Assembly: GCA_900769175.1 (NCBI GenBank)
Contig: CAAGFP010000110.1
Location: 1-26,722, forward strand
Direction: 5' to 3'
Origin: Lachnospiraceae bacterium
Lineage (GTDB): Bacteria > Bacillota > Clostridia > Lachnospirales > Lachnospiraceae
DNA: 26,722 nucleotides
Part shown: piece after piece, positions 1-9,636 of the stretch
Numbering within the stretch: position 1 is the first letter of the stretch
How the letters are laid out: each line of letters starts with the position of its first letter
Notes under the pieces: generated by a model
The model's database searches: none
Seen by the model: only the letters and a program-made list of their open reading frames with translations
Told to the model about the DNA's origin: nothing
Program-made: the position numbers and the translations under genes

Positions 1-11
1 AATTTCCTCTT
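1..11 (-). promoter_or_regulatory. Probable ribosome binding site of an off-window gene
   Basis: On the minus strand the last bases before the left edge read AAGAGGAAATT, a good Shine-Dalgarno sequence about where a start codon would follow just outside the window. It lies 32 bases after the stop of the Cys-rich small gene. This suggests that the operon starting near 606 continues leftwards into a larger gene that cannot be seen here. The start codon itself is not visible. Confidence 0.4.
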
Positions 12-42
12 AAATCGAAAATTGTTCTTGAGCGAAAGGGAA

Positions 43-228
43 TCACGCACTATAATGACTGCGCTGCTTTTCGTTGTATTGTTTCTTTTTGTTTATATGG
101 CGAACTTTTGCACGCGGACAGTATTTTTCACAATGCTGGCAATAGCCTTTGTGTTCTGCCTTTCGACCTTTGGAGCATTCTCCAAAACTTAAGTAGTATT
201 TGCATGGCGTTTCTCTATAGTTGCTCAT
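43..228 (-). CDS. Small Cys-rich protein, possible metal-binding
   Basis: This is a 61-residue, very basic protein of unknown function. It has cysteines at 9, 18, 30, 33 and 37 and histidines at 26 and 32. The C-terminal third is Lys/Arg-rich (residues 39-56), which would suit nucleic acid or ribosome contact. The Cys spacing (one pair 9 apart, then CxxC and another Cys 4 later) suggests a small zinc-binding fold. This is inferred from composition only. Start choice is supported by AAAGGA seven bases upstream of the ATG. It is the third ORF of a minus-strand operon with a leader peptide and terminator, and a ribosome site follows it at the window edge. Similar short Cys-rich proteins are, from memory, common in Clostridia, but I cannot assign a named family. 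Confidence 0.7.
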   Translation of the reverse strand: MSNYRETPCKYYLSFGECSKGRKAEHKGYCQHCEKYCPRAKVRHINKKKQYNEKQRSHYSA

Positions 229-265
229 GGTATTGTCCTTTCTGATTACTGTAGCGAATCTTTGA

Positions 266-352
266 TTACAGTATATGGTTTCTGATGTTCGTTTTTTTCG
301 CTTGATAAGTTAAGAGATAGAATATGGCTCCTTTGATAATCTTCTTAATCAT
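266..352 (-). CDS. 28-residue basic hydrophobic peptide ORF
   Basis: This short ORF begins MIKKIIKGAIFYLL, continues with a Tyr/Gln/Lys stretch and ends at TAA. AGGAAGGG lies just upstream of the ATG. It sits between the intrinsic terminator at 378-413 and the Cys-rich gene at 43-228, in the same direction. The amphipathic, Lys-rich N-terminal half could associate with membrane. It could equally be a second leader whose translation affects downstream expression. No family is recognised. Confidence rests on the ribosome site and its place in the operon, not on similarity. Confidence 0.5.
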   Translation of the reverse strand: MIKKIIKGAIFYLLTYQAKKTNIRNHIL

Positions 353-377
353 TTCCCTTCCTGTTGATGCGAGAGCA

Positions 378-413
378 TAAAAATAGCACCTCTGTTATCA
401 AGGTAAAAGGTGC
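378..413 (-). terminator. Intrinsic terminator/attenuator in the leader
   Basis: On the minus strand GCACCT pairs with AGGTGC (6 bp, extendable by two weaker pairs) across a loop of about 16 bases, followed directly by TATTTTTATG. It lies between the 25-codon leader ORF and the next ORF of the same operon, so it would stop transcripts inside the operon unless read through. That position is typical of attenuation control. A weaker GGGT/ACCC hairpin followed by TTTT lies between leader stop and terminator (plus-strand 443-457) and could act as a pause site. Confidence 0.65.
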
Positions 414-458
414 GGAAATTCTATGAAGTCTTCTTTTGAAAAGGGTAGAATACACCCG

Positions 459-536
459 TTATTTACAAATAGAAGAAAGGATAACCATACCTCTTGTTAT
501 TAAGTTACTTGTGTTTGTTTTGTAATGCTTTGTCAT
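459..536 (-). CDS. Putative 25-residue leader peptide
   Basis: The ORF starts MTKHYKTNTS, ends with CK, and stops at TAA. It is preceded by a near-perfect AAGGAGG (545-551) with an 8-base spacer, the strongest ribosome site of the operon. It lies between a good promoter (579-606) and an intrinsic terminator (378-413). A well-translated short ORF ahead of a terminator is the classic layout of attenuator leaders, including those of ribosome-targeting antibiotic resistance genes in Firmicutes. The sequence itself is not recognised, and what stalls the ribosome cannot be read from it; there is no run of one amino acid as in amino-acid biosynthesis leaders. Confidence 0.6.
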   Translation of the reverse strand: MTKHYKTNTSNLITRGMVILSSICK

Positions 537-578
537 GATAGTGGCCTCCTTTCTGTGTGAATTGGTTTCTTGGTTTCA

Positions 579-606
579 ATTGTATTCAGTATAGCACACT
601 TGTCAA
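579..606 (-). promoter_or_regulatory. Promoter of the minus-strand attenuator operon
   Basis: The minus strand has TTGACA (601-606), a 16-base spacer and TACAAT (579-584). Overlapping it is an extended -10, TGCTATACT (588-596). Either would start transcription a few tens of bases upstream of the leader ORF's ribosome site. Confidence 0.6.
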
Positions 607-746
607 GAGAATGTTTTGGACTGTGTGTCCTTGATTATGTCGTTATTCTTGTTCATTATTATTATTAACAGTATGTATGGAGATATTATCTTGGTATTCT
701 GGAACATATAGGATTGTACATAAATATGAGACGTAAGGAGAGATAT

Positions 747-3700
747 ATGAAAAAAGCGATGAGGTTTTTATGCGTCATAATGGCAATTAACATGGCATTT
801 TCGTCCATGAATGTTACTGCTTATGCTAATCCAATTTATGAAACTGAAGAACTGGTTGATGATTTGCCTGAAGATTCAAATATAAGCCCTGACAATGAAA
901 CTAAAGATGATGAAGGTGAATTAGTGGATGAAGATATTGATAGGACCATTACTAAAGAAGAAACGGATGAAATAGAAACAACAGTATCGGAAGAAGAAAT
1001 TGAAGAAATCGAGAAAACTGAAATTATTGGTCTGCAAGAGGAATTACTTGAAAGTTCTAGTAGCGAGTTACCGCCAAATGTAAATGAAGATAGATTGTAC
1101 TATGTCGGTTATTGTAATAGCGGACTAAAGTATTATTATGAAATAGAACCATCAATTTATTATATGCTCACATTTTATGGTGAAGGTGATATGGATGACA
1201 ATATTAAATGGGGATTTGAATTCCCAGATTTTATTGGTGTGACATTTTATGAGGGAATAACTAGTATCGGTGACTATGCATTTAGCGGAACAGGTATTCA
1301 ACTAAACACATCTAAACCTCTGCCGGACAGTGTTACTCATATTGGTGAGGCAGCGTTTTCTGGTTGCGATAATATGTTTGGTGCCGATAATTCGAGCACG
1401 TTTATGATTTCGAAAAATGTCAATAACATTGAAGATTATGCGTTTTCCACGAGTTCTATATCCGGGTTTAGCGTAGCAGCTGACAACTCATGCTATTGTA
1501 GTGTGGATGGAGTTTTATATACTAAGGATTTGTCTACTTTGGTGGCTTATCCAGCTGGAAAGGGTAATGATGTTTACGTTTTACCGGCGTCTGTAACGAA
1601 CATTAGACCGGGTGCATTTTCTAGTTGTAAATCGTTACAGGCAATTGAGGTTGAAGAAGGAAATTCCAAATTTAAAAGTGAGGATGGAGTTTTATTTACC
1701 AAGGATATGAAAACTTTGGTTAAATATCCTGGGGGAAAGACAGGTGAAAATTATCGAATTCCTAGTGGCGTAGTTACAATAACTGAAAGGTCGTTTTGGG
1801 AAAATGATTATATTGTCAGCATGCATTTGCCTGAAGGGTATAAAGTTTTTACAAAAAATATTTTCGGTTATTGCAGTAATTTATCCGAATTATTTGTGCC
1901 AGATAGTATTACTATGATTGAGTGCTGCCCAGTTGAATCAGGATGCAATCTCTCAAAAATATACTATTTTGGAACTTCGGAAAAGTGGGATTCTTTAAAT
2001 AGTAGTTTTTACAGTAGTACTTTCAGTAAGGCAACTGTTTATTATGTTAGTCTAGAAGCAGAGGTACCAGCAGGATGTCATACTGAAGGAAGTACAAGTT
2101 ATATTTATTACACATCAAATATAGGAAAGATAGTGTATGTTACGTCATGTGATAAAATTCCTGCAACCGGTGAGAAAATAATTGACAAGGCTATAGATGC
2201 AACTTGTACAGAAACAGGACTTACAGAAGGTAGTCATTGCTCTATCTGCAATACAGTTATTGTAGAACAAGAGGTTGTACCTGCTAAAGGGCATAAATAC
2301 GAGAATTGGAAAAAAGATGATGAGGATGCTCATACCGGAACATGTTCTTGCGGTAAAACCCAAAAAGAAGAACACACATGGGACGATGGGTTAATTACAG
2401 TATTAGCGACACACTCTAAAGTTGGCGAAAAAAAGTATTCGTGCACAAAATGTGATGCATTTTATATAGAGGAATTAACAATCACAGATGAGCACGTATA
2501 TTTTGATTGGGTAATGGATGATAATGAAACATGCACGGGAACATGTGAGTGTGGAGAGAAAAAGACCGAGCAGCATATCTGGGATGAGGGGAAAATAACA
2601 AAGGAAGCAACTTGTACGAAATTCGGAGTTAAGGAATTTAGCTGCAAGAATTGCCACACTAAAAAAATAGAGAGCATTGCACCGGTTGGACATCAATATG
2701 AGAACGGAACGTGTACTGAGTGTACGGACGTAACCGGTGTAACCTTAAGAAGGATTGCTATTGTAATGGGTGTTGGAGATGAAACTTCAGTGGGCGTGGA
2801 CATTACTCCCGACAATGCTACCAATAAGGATGTGATTTGGTTTTCTACAGATGATAGTATTGCTACTGTCAATGATGGAAAAATAGTAGCACATGCAGAA
2901 GGAAACGTTTCCATTATAGTAAGGACTGAAGATGGGAATTATACTTCTGAGTGTAAAGTTTGTGTGTCAGATATGCCATCGGAAGATGGTGCTATTTGGA
3001 ATGGAAATATATCAGAAGGTTTTGCGAAAGGTTCAGGTTCACAAGCAGACCCATATATTGTGGAAACGTGTGGACAATTAGCATATTTTGCAGATTCAGT
3101 TAACAAAGGAAACTCGTATGAAGGGAAATATATTCAGCTTTCAACGGATTTATGGTTAAATAGTTCTATTTTATATTCGATTGCAAATAAATGGACTAAG
3201 ATTGGTACTTCAAGTTATGAATTTAAAGGAAATTTTAATGGTGATGGACATACGATAAGTGGTCTGGACCAAGCACTGTTCGGTTATGTGGGTAAAAATG
3301 GCTATGTAGAAAATCTTGTTATTAAGGATTCTGAAACATCAACCGCATGTGTTGCAGATTATAACGAAGGAACGATATGGAAATGTCGCAATTATGGAAA
3401 TGTCAGCGGAACAAGTTGTGGTGGTATAGTGGCTTATAATAGGACCGGAGGAACAATAACAAGGTGTTCTAATTCTGGAACAATTAATGGTTCGTACGCT
3501 GGTGGCATCGTCGGAGAGAATAGTGGATCCGTTTCATTGTGCTATAACACGGGAAGCGTTAGTGGTGGCTATGGCGGTGGTATTGCAGGATATAACGATT
3601 ATAATGATGCTATTATTGGAAATTGTTACAATACTGGAACTATCTCAGGCGTAAGTTCTGGAGGTATTGTTGGTAAGAACGGATCAACTATTAATAGCTG

Positions 3701-6700
3701 TTATAATATTGGAAAAGTATCGGCAACCGGATATTATGCAGCCGGAGGTATCGTAAGCCATGTTAGTGGTGGAACACTAAATGGATGTATTTATTTAGAA
3801 AATGTTGTAACAGATGATATTGGTCGTGGTACTGCAGTAACTGATTCTCAGCTTAAAAGTGAAGATTATCTAAAAAAATATACGGACTTTTCGTTATCAT
3901 ACTGGGAATATGGAAAAACAGAGGGCTATGATTACCCAACAATAATTTCTTTTCCGCACTTAGGAGCACCATCACATAATTATAAAAATTGGGTTCAGAT
4001 TAGTGATGATTATCATGAAGGAACCTGTGATTGTGGCGATACAATAACAGAAAAACATATTTGGATTGATTGCTACCTTAACAAAGATTCGTCATGTGAA
4101 GAAGAAGGAACAAAAACATATACATGTGCAAAGTGTGCCAAAACTAAAACTGAAATTTTACCGTTAAAAGAGCATGTTTGGAATGCCGGAACAATAAAAA
4201 CTCCAGCAACAGAAAATAACTGTGGGGAAATACAGTATAGCTGTCAGAGATGCTCGGAAACAAAATCAGAAATAATCGCACCTGTTGGTGGTTCGACAGG
4301 GGTATATGATGCAACACGATGGATTTACTACAGTAATGGCAGTCTCGAAATAGAGAATACTGATAAAATCTATGGTTCTGGAATTATAAGATGTGCAAAA
4401 AAATATGGCACAGTAACGAGTATCATTATTAATGATTGTGATGAGATTGTAGAAGATTCTTTTGCATATGATCAAAATATAACTAAAGTTACAATAAAAG
4501 GAACTGTTACGAAGATTGGAGAAAATGCATTTGCTAATTGTAATAATCTGGAAGAGTTACATATTGATGGAAATGTAGAAACAATCTCCTCAAATGCTTT
4601 TTATCAATGCTTTAAATTAAAGTCAGCATATATTCCTACAATTGAAGATTGGTTGAATATTACTTTTATTTCAGAGTATTCAAATCCAATTGCATTTAGT
4701 GAAGGAAAACTATTCGTTAATAATTCAGAAATCACAGAAATAGTTATTCCAAGTGGGATTACAAGTATCAAAGCATATGCATTTTGCGGTATGTCTGATA
4801 TTTCATCTATCACTCTTCCATCCGGAATTACAAGCATTGGAACAGATGCATTTTATAGAACTCGACACGGCAAGGAATTGGAAACAGCGATATATGTCCC
4901 AAACAATGAAAGTATAGCATCAGCAATAACTGGATATTCATGGACTGCTTCGAATAGAAAAGTAACATATTTAAATTATTGTTGTAGGATTTCCACAAAT
5001 TGGATAACTGACCAAGCAGTTGAACCCGACTGCGTAACCAAGGGAAAAACAGAGGGTAAGCATTGTAAGGAATGTAATTCAGTGATAGTTACGCAAGAAG
5101 AAGTGGCAGCTAATGGACATACATTGGTGTCCATTCCTGCAGTGGAATCAACATGCACCTCTACCGGATTAACAGAGGGAAGCTATTGCGCTGTTTGTGG
5201 AAACACAATTGCTGAACAAGAGGTAACAGAAAAAAAGTCACATTCATATAAGGCTGAAACACAAAAGGCTACAACAACAGCAGACGGCTATAAGATAGTA
5301 AAGTGTCAGAATTGCCTTGATGAGAAGGAAAACATTATATATTATCATCCGACTGAAATAGTATTTGATATGGACTCATTTGAATATGATGGAACAGCGA
5401 AGAAGCCAACAGTTTCTGTAAAGGATAGTAATAATGGAATAATTAGTAGTGATTCATATACTATTGTTTATCCTGAAAATGCAGTGAATGTTGGGACATA
5501 TGCTGTGAGTGTCGATTTTAAGGGCAATTATTCCGGCGAGCTGATAAAATATTATGATATTGAACCAACAAGTCTTTCTAAGGCAACGGTCGTTCTTGAA
5601 CAAGATTCTTATGAATATGACGGAACAGCAAAATGCCCTTCTGTTACTGTTACATTAAACAGTAAAGAACTAATGTTGAATATTGATTATACAGTTGAAT
5701 ACAACGATAATATTAATGCTGGAACTGCTACAGTAAAGGTTGTTGGAACGAATAATTATAAGGGCGAAGCAACAAAGACATTTGATATCTCGGATGAGTT
5801 TGATATTGAATATAACCTGAATGGTGGTAGTAATAATGCTTCAAACAGAAGTACATATAAATCATCTGTAGGTCTGATATTGTCAAATCCGGAAAAAACG
5901 GGATATACATTTAAGGGATGGTATACAGAAGATACATTTAAAAAACAAAAGAGTAAGATAAATATCGGTGAGTATGGAGATATTTCATTATATGCGAAAT
6001 GGGAAGCTGATGAATACAGCGCAACATTAGATGCCTGTGGTGGAACTCTAAATGTTGAGCCAGTAAAGATTGTATATGATAAAGAAATTGGAGAATTACC
6101 TACACCAAAGCGCGCTGGTTGCGATTTCGTGGGCTGGTTCACGGAAAAAGAAGGTGGGACAGAGATAACGAAAGAAACTGTTTCAAAATATATCTCGAAC
6201 ACCACATTTTATGCGCATTGGAATTTCATTCATTATTTCGTTTCATTTGACGCAAACGGAGGAAATATCGATGCAGAACCATTGTCAGTTACTGTTGAAG
6301 AAGAATATGGCGAACTTCCGGTTGCATCCAAATCAGGATACGACTTTGAGGGTTGGTTCACAGAGAAAGAAGAAGGAACAAAAATAACCTCTGAATCGAA
6401 ACTTCCTGAAGCTAAGGACCAGACAGTATATGCACATTGGAGTCCGAAGAATATAACTGTTTCAATAGACGCCAACGGCGGAGAATGCAATGAAAGTTCT
6501 ATAAATGTCACATATGCCTCAACATATGATGAATTGCCGGTAGCTATTAGGACAGGATATGAATTCCTTGGTTGGTTCGAAGAGGGGAAAGACGTTAAAA
6601 TAAGTCCTACAGATATTATTGAAAAAACGTCAGAGTATACAATTACGGCACACTGGAAAGCAAATGAGTATACATTATCATTTGATTCGCAAGGCGGAAC

Positions 6701-9245
6701 TGTATGTGATGATAGGACAATTGTGTACGACAGCGTATATGGAGAATTGCCGCAAACAAGAAAGTTCAGTGCATATTTTGATGGCTGGTATACCTTGAGT
6801 GACGGCGGAACAAAAGTAAATGCAGAAGATATTGTAAATGTGACCGAAAATCAAACTTTGTATGCACATTGGACACTTAAATATTCTGTAAGCAATCCTA
6901 AATTTAGCATAGCAACTGGTACTGAACTTAAAAAGGGTAGTAAAGTGACTATTACTTCCGAAACTAATGGCGTGAAAATCTATTATTCGCTTGATGGCTC
7001 GGCCCCGGTTGTTGCAGACGAAAATCAATATGCTGATGCGTTGATAATCAACAGCCCTGTTACAATAAGAGCCATTGCTGTAAAAGAAGGGTATGCGGAT
7101 AGCGAAATAGTATCAGCTACATATACAATTAAAGATGAGTCCGCAGACTGGGGCGACGTTGTGACGGAAGATCGGGCTCTTTATGCAAATGCCAATGAGA
7201 TTCCGGAGAGTTTTTGGATTGCCGGAGTTTCGAATCAGAATTATACCGGAAAGGCAATTACGTTCCCTGAAATGAGGGTTTACTATCATAAGCAGTTGCT
7301 TAAAAATGGTACAGATTATACTGTAAAATACGCTTCAAATATTAAGGCAGGTAACGCAACAGTAACAATTACAGGAAAAGGCAATTATTCCGGTACAATT
7401 GTTAAAACATTTAAGGTTAATCCGTTATCATTAGGCGATTGCGAAACCAATAATGAGAACCTTAAAGTACTTGATATTATGCTCGCATACACAGGCAAGG
7501 TTCAAAAGGGGACAACGGTTGTTACATATATGATAAATGGTGAGTCTGTTACATTAAAGAGTGGAACGGATTTCATATATCAGTATTCTACTGAATATGA
7601 TTACGAATCCGTTGGTGACCATTATATTATCATTAAGGGAAAGGGTAATTATTCCGGAACTGCTAAGATTAAAGAGACCATTGATTCTAGTAAGAAAATG
7701 ATTGCCAAAGTGAAACTTAATAAGATGGCAAACATGAATGCAGATGGTACAGCACTTACACCGGATGTTATTCTTTTTGATGGAGCGTATAGACTTGTTA
7801 AGGATACTGATTACACGCTTGAATGGCAGAACAATGTCCTTCCGGGAACGGCTACAGTAATTATTTCCGGTATTAATGATTATGCCGGAACAAGGACTAC
7901 GACCTTCAAAATAAACGCAATTGCAATCAGTAAGGCGGTTGCTTCCGGAATCGTTGCGCAGCCATATACAGGAAATAAGACAAGCCAGAGTGGATATATT
8001 CTCACATATAAGGCAGGCAAAAATACCACGGCAGAAACGCTTGTTGAAGGAACGGATTATACTGTTAGTTACTCGAGTGAGATAAATGCCGGAAATAAGG
8101 CAACCATAATCTTTACAGGTATTAACAGATTTAGTGGTACATTGAAAAAGACATATACGATTACTCCTTATGTAATCACCAATGAAGAAGTTACTCCACT
8201 GAATATTGGATCGGTTCCTTATCAGAAAAACGGGGCTGCTCCAGCGATAACCGTAACAGTTAATGGAAAGATTTTGAAAAATGGTACTGACTATACTCTG
8301 AAGTATTCAAATAATAAGTCAGAGAATGATGGTACAAATTTAAGAACAATTCCTACTGTAACGATAACTGGCAAGGGTAATTATAAGGGCACCATAACGC
8401 GTACATTTATAATTGAAGGCAGCTCTTTAGAAGTGACAAGAATGACTGCTACTGATATTGCGTATGCCCAGAAGGCCGGGATCTGCAAACCAACAATCAC
8501 TTTGTATGATACTAATAATACAAAACTTGCTGCCGGAACAGATTATGATAAGACAAACATTAAGTATGAATATGCAAAAGATGTTGTGGTAATCCATATC
8601 GACAGCAAGAAGAACATTACAACAGAAGAGAAAGCAGAGGGAACTTCTGTTGATATGAAGAAGGACATTATTCCGGTTGGTGCAGAAATCAAAGTTACTG
8701 TATACGGAAAAGGAAATTATGCAGGAACAGAGAAGAGTACTATTTTCAGATTTGTTCGAGCGGATATTTCAAAGGCTACCATAAAGGTTAATACCCAGGG
8801 TTATACAGGATATGAGTTAACACCCTCAAAGGATGAATTAAGTATTACAATAGGCAGTGGTAAGAATGCTATCAAGCTTGCAAAGACCGATTATGAAATT
8901 GTTGGTTACTCTGCAAATATTAATAAGGGCAAAGCTTTGATTACAATTCATGGTCTGGGTAAATATGGTGGTATAAAGACAATCAGCTTTACGATTAATC
9001 CTAAGTCGATGAATTATACAATTATATTTGATAAGAATTCTTCGAGTGCTACAGGAACAATGAAGAATGCTTCAATTACTGAAGGCAAGGCTTTGACTGC
9101 AAATGCATACAAGTGGTCAGGACATACATTCAAAGGCTGGAGTTACACTCCGGACGGAGAAGTTGTATTTAACGACAAAGAAAAGTTTGTAGATCCTACT
9201 GGAAGATACGGAAGAACAATAACTATGTATGCTATTTGGGATTGA
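747..9245 (+). CDS. Giant secreted multi-repeat surface protein
   Basis: This 2832-residue protein is predicted to be exported. The start at 747 is chosen because GGAG lies 6 bases upstream and the signal peptide (MKKAMRF..., cleavage near AYA, residue ~27) begins there; the frame opens at 714 without such support. Domains in order: acidic Glu/Asp-rich stretch (~30-100); BspA-like LRR_5 repeats (~163-435); Cys-rich module (~442-665); Big_2 Ig-like domain (~662-742); GLUG repeats (~750-1070); Cys-rich module (~1075-1180); second LRR_5 block (~1185-1410); Cys-rich module (~1412-1534); two MBG/YDG-like repeats (~1535-1685); five InlB B/Listeria-Bacteroides repeats with GW and YAxW signatures (~1685-2047); chitobiase C-terminal-like domain (~2048-2128); seven more MBG-like repeats ending GNYSGT or similar (~2158-2753); a sixth InlB repeat at the end. 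No LPXTG, C-terminal hydrophobic anchor, SLH or cell-wall-binding repeat is seen, so attachment is unknown. Role inferred: adhesin or host/particle contact. No enzyme domain seen. It is monocistronic, with a strong terminator after it. Confidence 0.9.
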   Translation: MKKAMRFLCVIMAINMAFSSMNVTAYANPIYETEELVDDLPEDSNISPDNETKDDEGELVDEDIDRTITKEETDEIETTVSEEEIEEIEKTEIIGLQEELLESSSSELPPNVNEDRLYYVGYCNSGLKYYYEIEPSIYYMLTFYGEGDMDDNIKWGFEFPDFIGVTFYEGITSIGDYAFSGTGIQLNTSKPLPDSVTHIGEAAFSGCDNMFGADNSSTFMISKNVNNIEDYAFSTSSISGFSVAADNSCYCSVDGVLYTKDLSTLVAYPAGKGNDVYVLPASVTNIRPGAFSSCKSLQAIEVEEGNSKFKSEDGVLFTKDMKTLVKYPGGKTGENYRIPSGVVTITERSFWENDYIVSMHLPEGYKVFTKNIFGYCSNLSELFVPDSITMIECCPVESGCNLSKIYYFGTSEKWDSLNSSFYSSTFSKATVYYVSLEAEVPAGCHTEGSTSYIYYTSNIGKIVYVTSCDKIPATGEKIIDKAIDATCTETGLTEGSHCSICNTVIVEQEVVPAKGHKYENWKKDDEDAHTGTCSCGKTQKEEHTWDDGLITVLATHSKVGEKKYSCTKCDAFYIEELTITDEHVYFDWVMDDNETCTGTCECGEKKTEQHIWDEGKITKEATCTKFGVKEFSCKNCHTKKIESIAPVGHQYENGTCTECTDVTGVTLRRIAIVMGVGDETSVGVDITPDNATNKDVIWFSTDDSIATVNDGKIVAHAEGNVSIIVRTEDGNYTSECKVCVSDMPSEDGAIWNGNISEGFAKGSGSQADPYIVETCGQLAYFADSVNKGNSYEGKYIQLSTDLWLNSSILYSIANKWTKIGTSSYEFKGNFNGDGHTISGLDQALFGYVGKNGYVENLVIKDSETSTACVADYNEGTIWKCRNYGNVSGTSCGGIVAYNRTGGTITRCSNSGTINGSYAGGIVGENSGSVSLCYNTGSVSGGYGGGIAGYNDYNDAIIGNCYNTGTISGVSSGGIVGKNGSTINSCYNIGKVSATGYYAAGGIVSHVSGGTLNGCIYLENVVTDDIGRGTAVTDSQLKSEDYLKKYTDFSLSYWEYGKTEGYDYPTIISFPHLGAPSHNYKNWVQISDDYHEGTCDCGDTITEKHIWIDCYLNKDSSCEEEGTKTYTCAKCAKTKTEILPLKEHVWNAGTIKTPATENNCGEIQYSCQRCSETKSEIIAPVGGSTGVYDATRWIYYSNGSLEIENTDKIYGSGIIRCAKKYGTVTSIIINDCDEIVEDSFAYDQNITKVTIKGTVTKIGENAFANCNNLEELHIDGNVETISSNAFYQCFKLKSAYIPTIEDWLNITFISEYSNPIAFSEGKLFVNNSEITEIVIPSGITSIKAYAFCGMSDISSITLPSGITSIGTDAFYRTRHGKELETAIYVPNNESIASAITGYSWTASNRKVTYLNYCCRISTNWITDQAVEPDCVTKGKTEGKHCKECNSVIVTQEEVAANGHTLVSIPAVESTCTSTGLTEGSYCAVCGNTIAEQEVTEKKSHSYKAETQKATTTADGYKIVKCQNCLDEKENIIYYHPTEIVFDMDSFEYDGTAKKPTVSVKDSNNGIISSDSYTIVYPENAVNVGTYAVSVDFKGNYSGELIKYYDIEPTSLSKATVVLEQDSYEYDGTAKCPSVTVTLNSKELMLNIDYTVEYNDNINAGTATVKVVGTNNYKGEATKTFDISDEFDIEYNLNGGSNNASNRSTYKSSVGLILSNPEKTGYTFKGWYTEDTFKKQKSKINIGEYGDISLYAKWEADEYSATLDACGGTLNVEPVKIVYDKEIGELPTPKRAGCDFVGWFTEKEGGTEITKETVSKYISNTTFYAHWNFIHYFVSFDANGGNIDAEPLSVTVEEEYGELPVASKSGYDFEGWFTEKEEGTKITSESKLPEAKDQTVYAHWSPKNITVSIDANGGECNESSINVTYASTYDELPVAIRTGYEFLGWFEEGKDVKISPTDIIEKTSEYTITAHWKANEYTLSFDSQGGTVCDDRTIVYDSVYGELPQTRKFSAYFDGWYTLSDGGTKVNAEDIVNVTENQTLYAHWTLKYSVSNPKFSIATGTELKKGSKVTITSETNGVKIYYSLDGSAPVVADENQYADALIINSPVTIRAIAVKEGYADSEIVSATYTIKDESADWGDVVTEDRALYANANEIPESFWIAGVSNQNYTGKAITFPEMRVYYHKQLLKNGTDYTVKYASNIKAGNATVTITGKGNYSGTIVKTFKVNPLSLGDCETNNENLKVLDIMLAYTGKVQKGTTVVTYMINGESVTLKSGTDFIYQYSTEYDYESVGDHYIIIKGKGNYSGTAKIKETIDSSKKMIAKVKLNKMANMNADGTALTPDVILFDGAYRLVKDTDYTLEWQNNVLPGTATVIISGINDYAGTRTTTFKINAIAISKAVASGIVAQPYTGNKTSQSGYILTYKAGKNTTAETLVEGTDYTVSYSSEINAGNKATIIFTGINRFSGTLKKTYTITPYVITNEEVTPLNIGSVPYQKNGAAPAITVTVNGKILKNGTDYTLKYSNNKSENDGTNLRTIPTVTITGKGNYKGTITRTFIIEGSSLEVTRMTATDIAYAQKAGICKPTITLYDTNNTKLAAGTDYDKTNIKYEYAKDVVVIHIDSKKNITTEEKAEGTSVDMKKDIIPVGAEIKVTVYGKGNYAGTEKSTIFRFVRADISKATIKVNTQGYTGYELTPSKDELSITIGSGKNAIKLAKTDYEIVGYSANINKGKALITIHGLGKYGGIKTISFTINPKSMNYTIIFDKNSSSATGTMKNASITEGKALTANAYKWSGHTFKGWSYTPDGEVVFNDKEKFVDPTGRYGRTITMYAIWD

Positions 9246-9276
9246 ATTATAAAATCTATAAAAGGCAATTTTGTGG

Positions 9277-9322
9277 AAGGAAACAATTGGTTTGAAATTA
9301 AACGCCGATTGTTTCCTTTTTT
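9277..9322 (+). terminator. Intrinsic terminator of the surface-protein gene
   Basis: AAGGAAACAAT (9277-9287) pairs perfectly with ATTGTTTCCTT (9308-9318). Three further inner pairs, one of them G-T, leave a loop of about 14 bases. T6 follows at 9317-9322. It ends transcription 30 bases after the giant gene's stop. Confidence 0.85.
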
Positions 9323-9636
9323 ATACAACAGATCGTAGAAGCAAAAGGTCATTTTTCACATATTCCTGCTTGCAAGAGGGAAATAGACCTTGCCCTTTTG
9401 AATGAAAATTTGGACAAATTGTCCATGATTTTTTAATTCCTCAGAAGTAAAATCATAAATATATGCATATAAAACAATTCATATAATTGAATCATCTGGT
9501 GGAAATGGATGAAATAAAATTGCAAAACGGTATTTATTTGAAATAAATGCTCCCTTTTTTCGTGAGCATCGTATGTTTTGGGGCATGTGTGGATGAATAA
9601 TATAAATTTTCTCTTACTGTAAATTATAACAAGGTA
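9323..9636. other. AT-rich intergenic region, no gene seen
   Basis: No convincing ORF on either strand. Small symmetrical elements are present: TGGACA-AAT-TGTCCA (9411-9425) followed by T6, which could be a minor hairpin or operator; the near-palindrome around 9479-9493 (ATTCATATAATTGAAT); and ATGCTC/GAGCAT flanking a T-rich loop near 9548-9570. None is assigned a function. Confidence 0.4.

Noticed and set aside
5756..6205. 149-codon open frame on the minus strand inside the giant gene
   Set aside because: It lies opposite strongly conserved InlB repeats, has no ribosome site and shows low-complexity residues expected from an antisense shadow. The other minus-strand frames inside 747-9245 are rejected for the same reason.
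9100..9245. LPXTG or other wall anchor at the end of the giant protein
   Set aside because: The protein ends in an InlB-type repeat (TMYAIWD) with no LPxTG, hydrophobic segment or basic tail.
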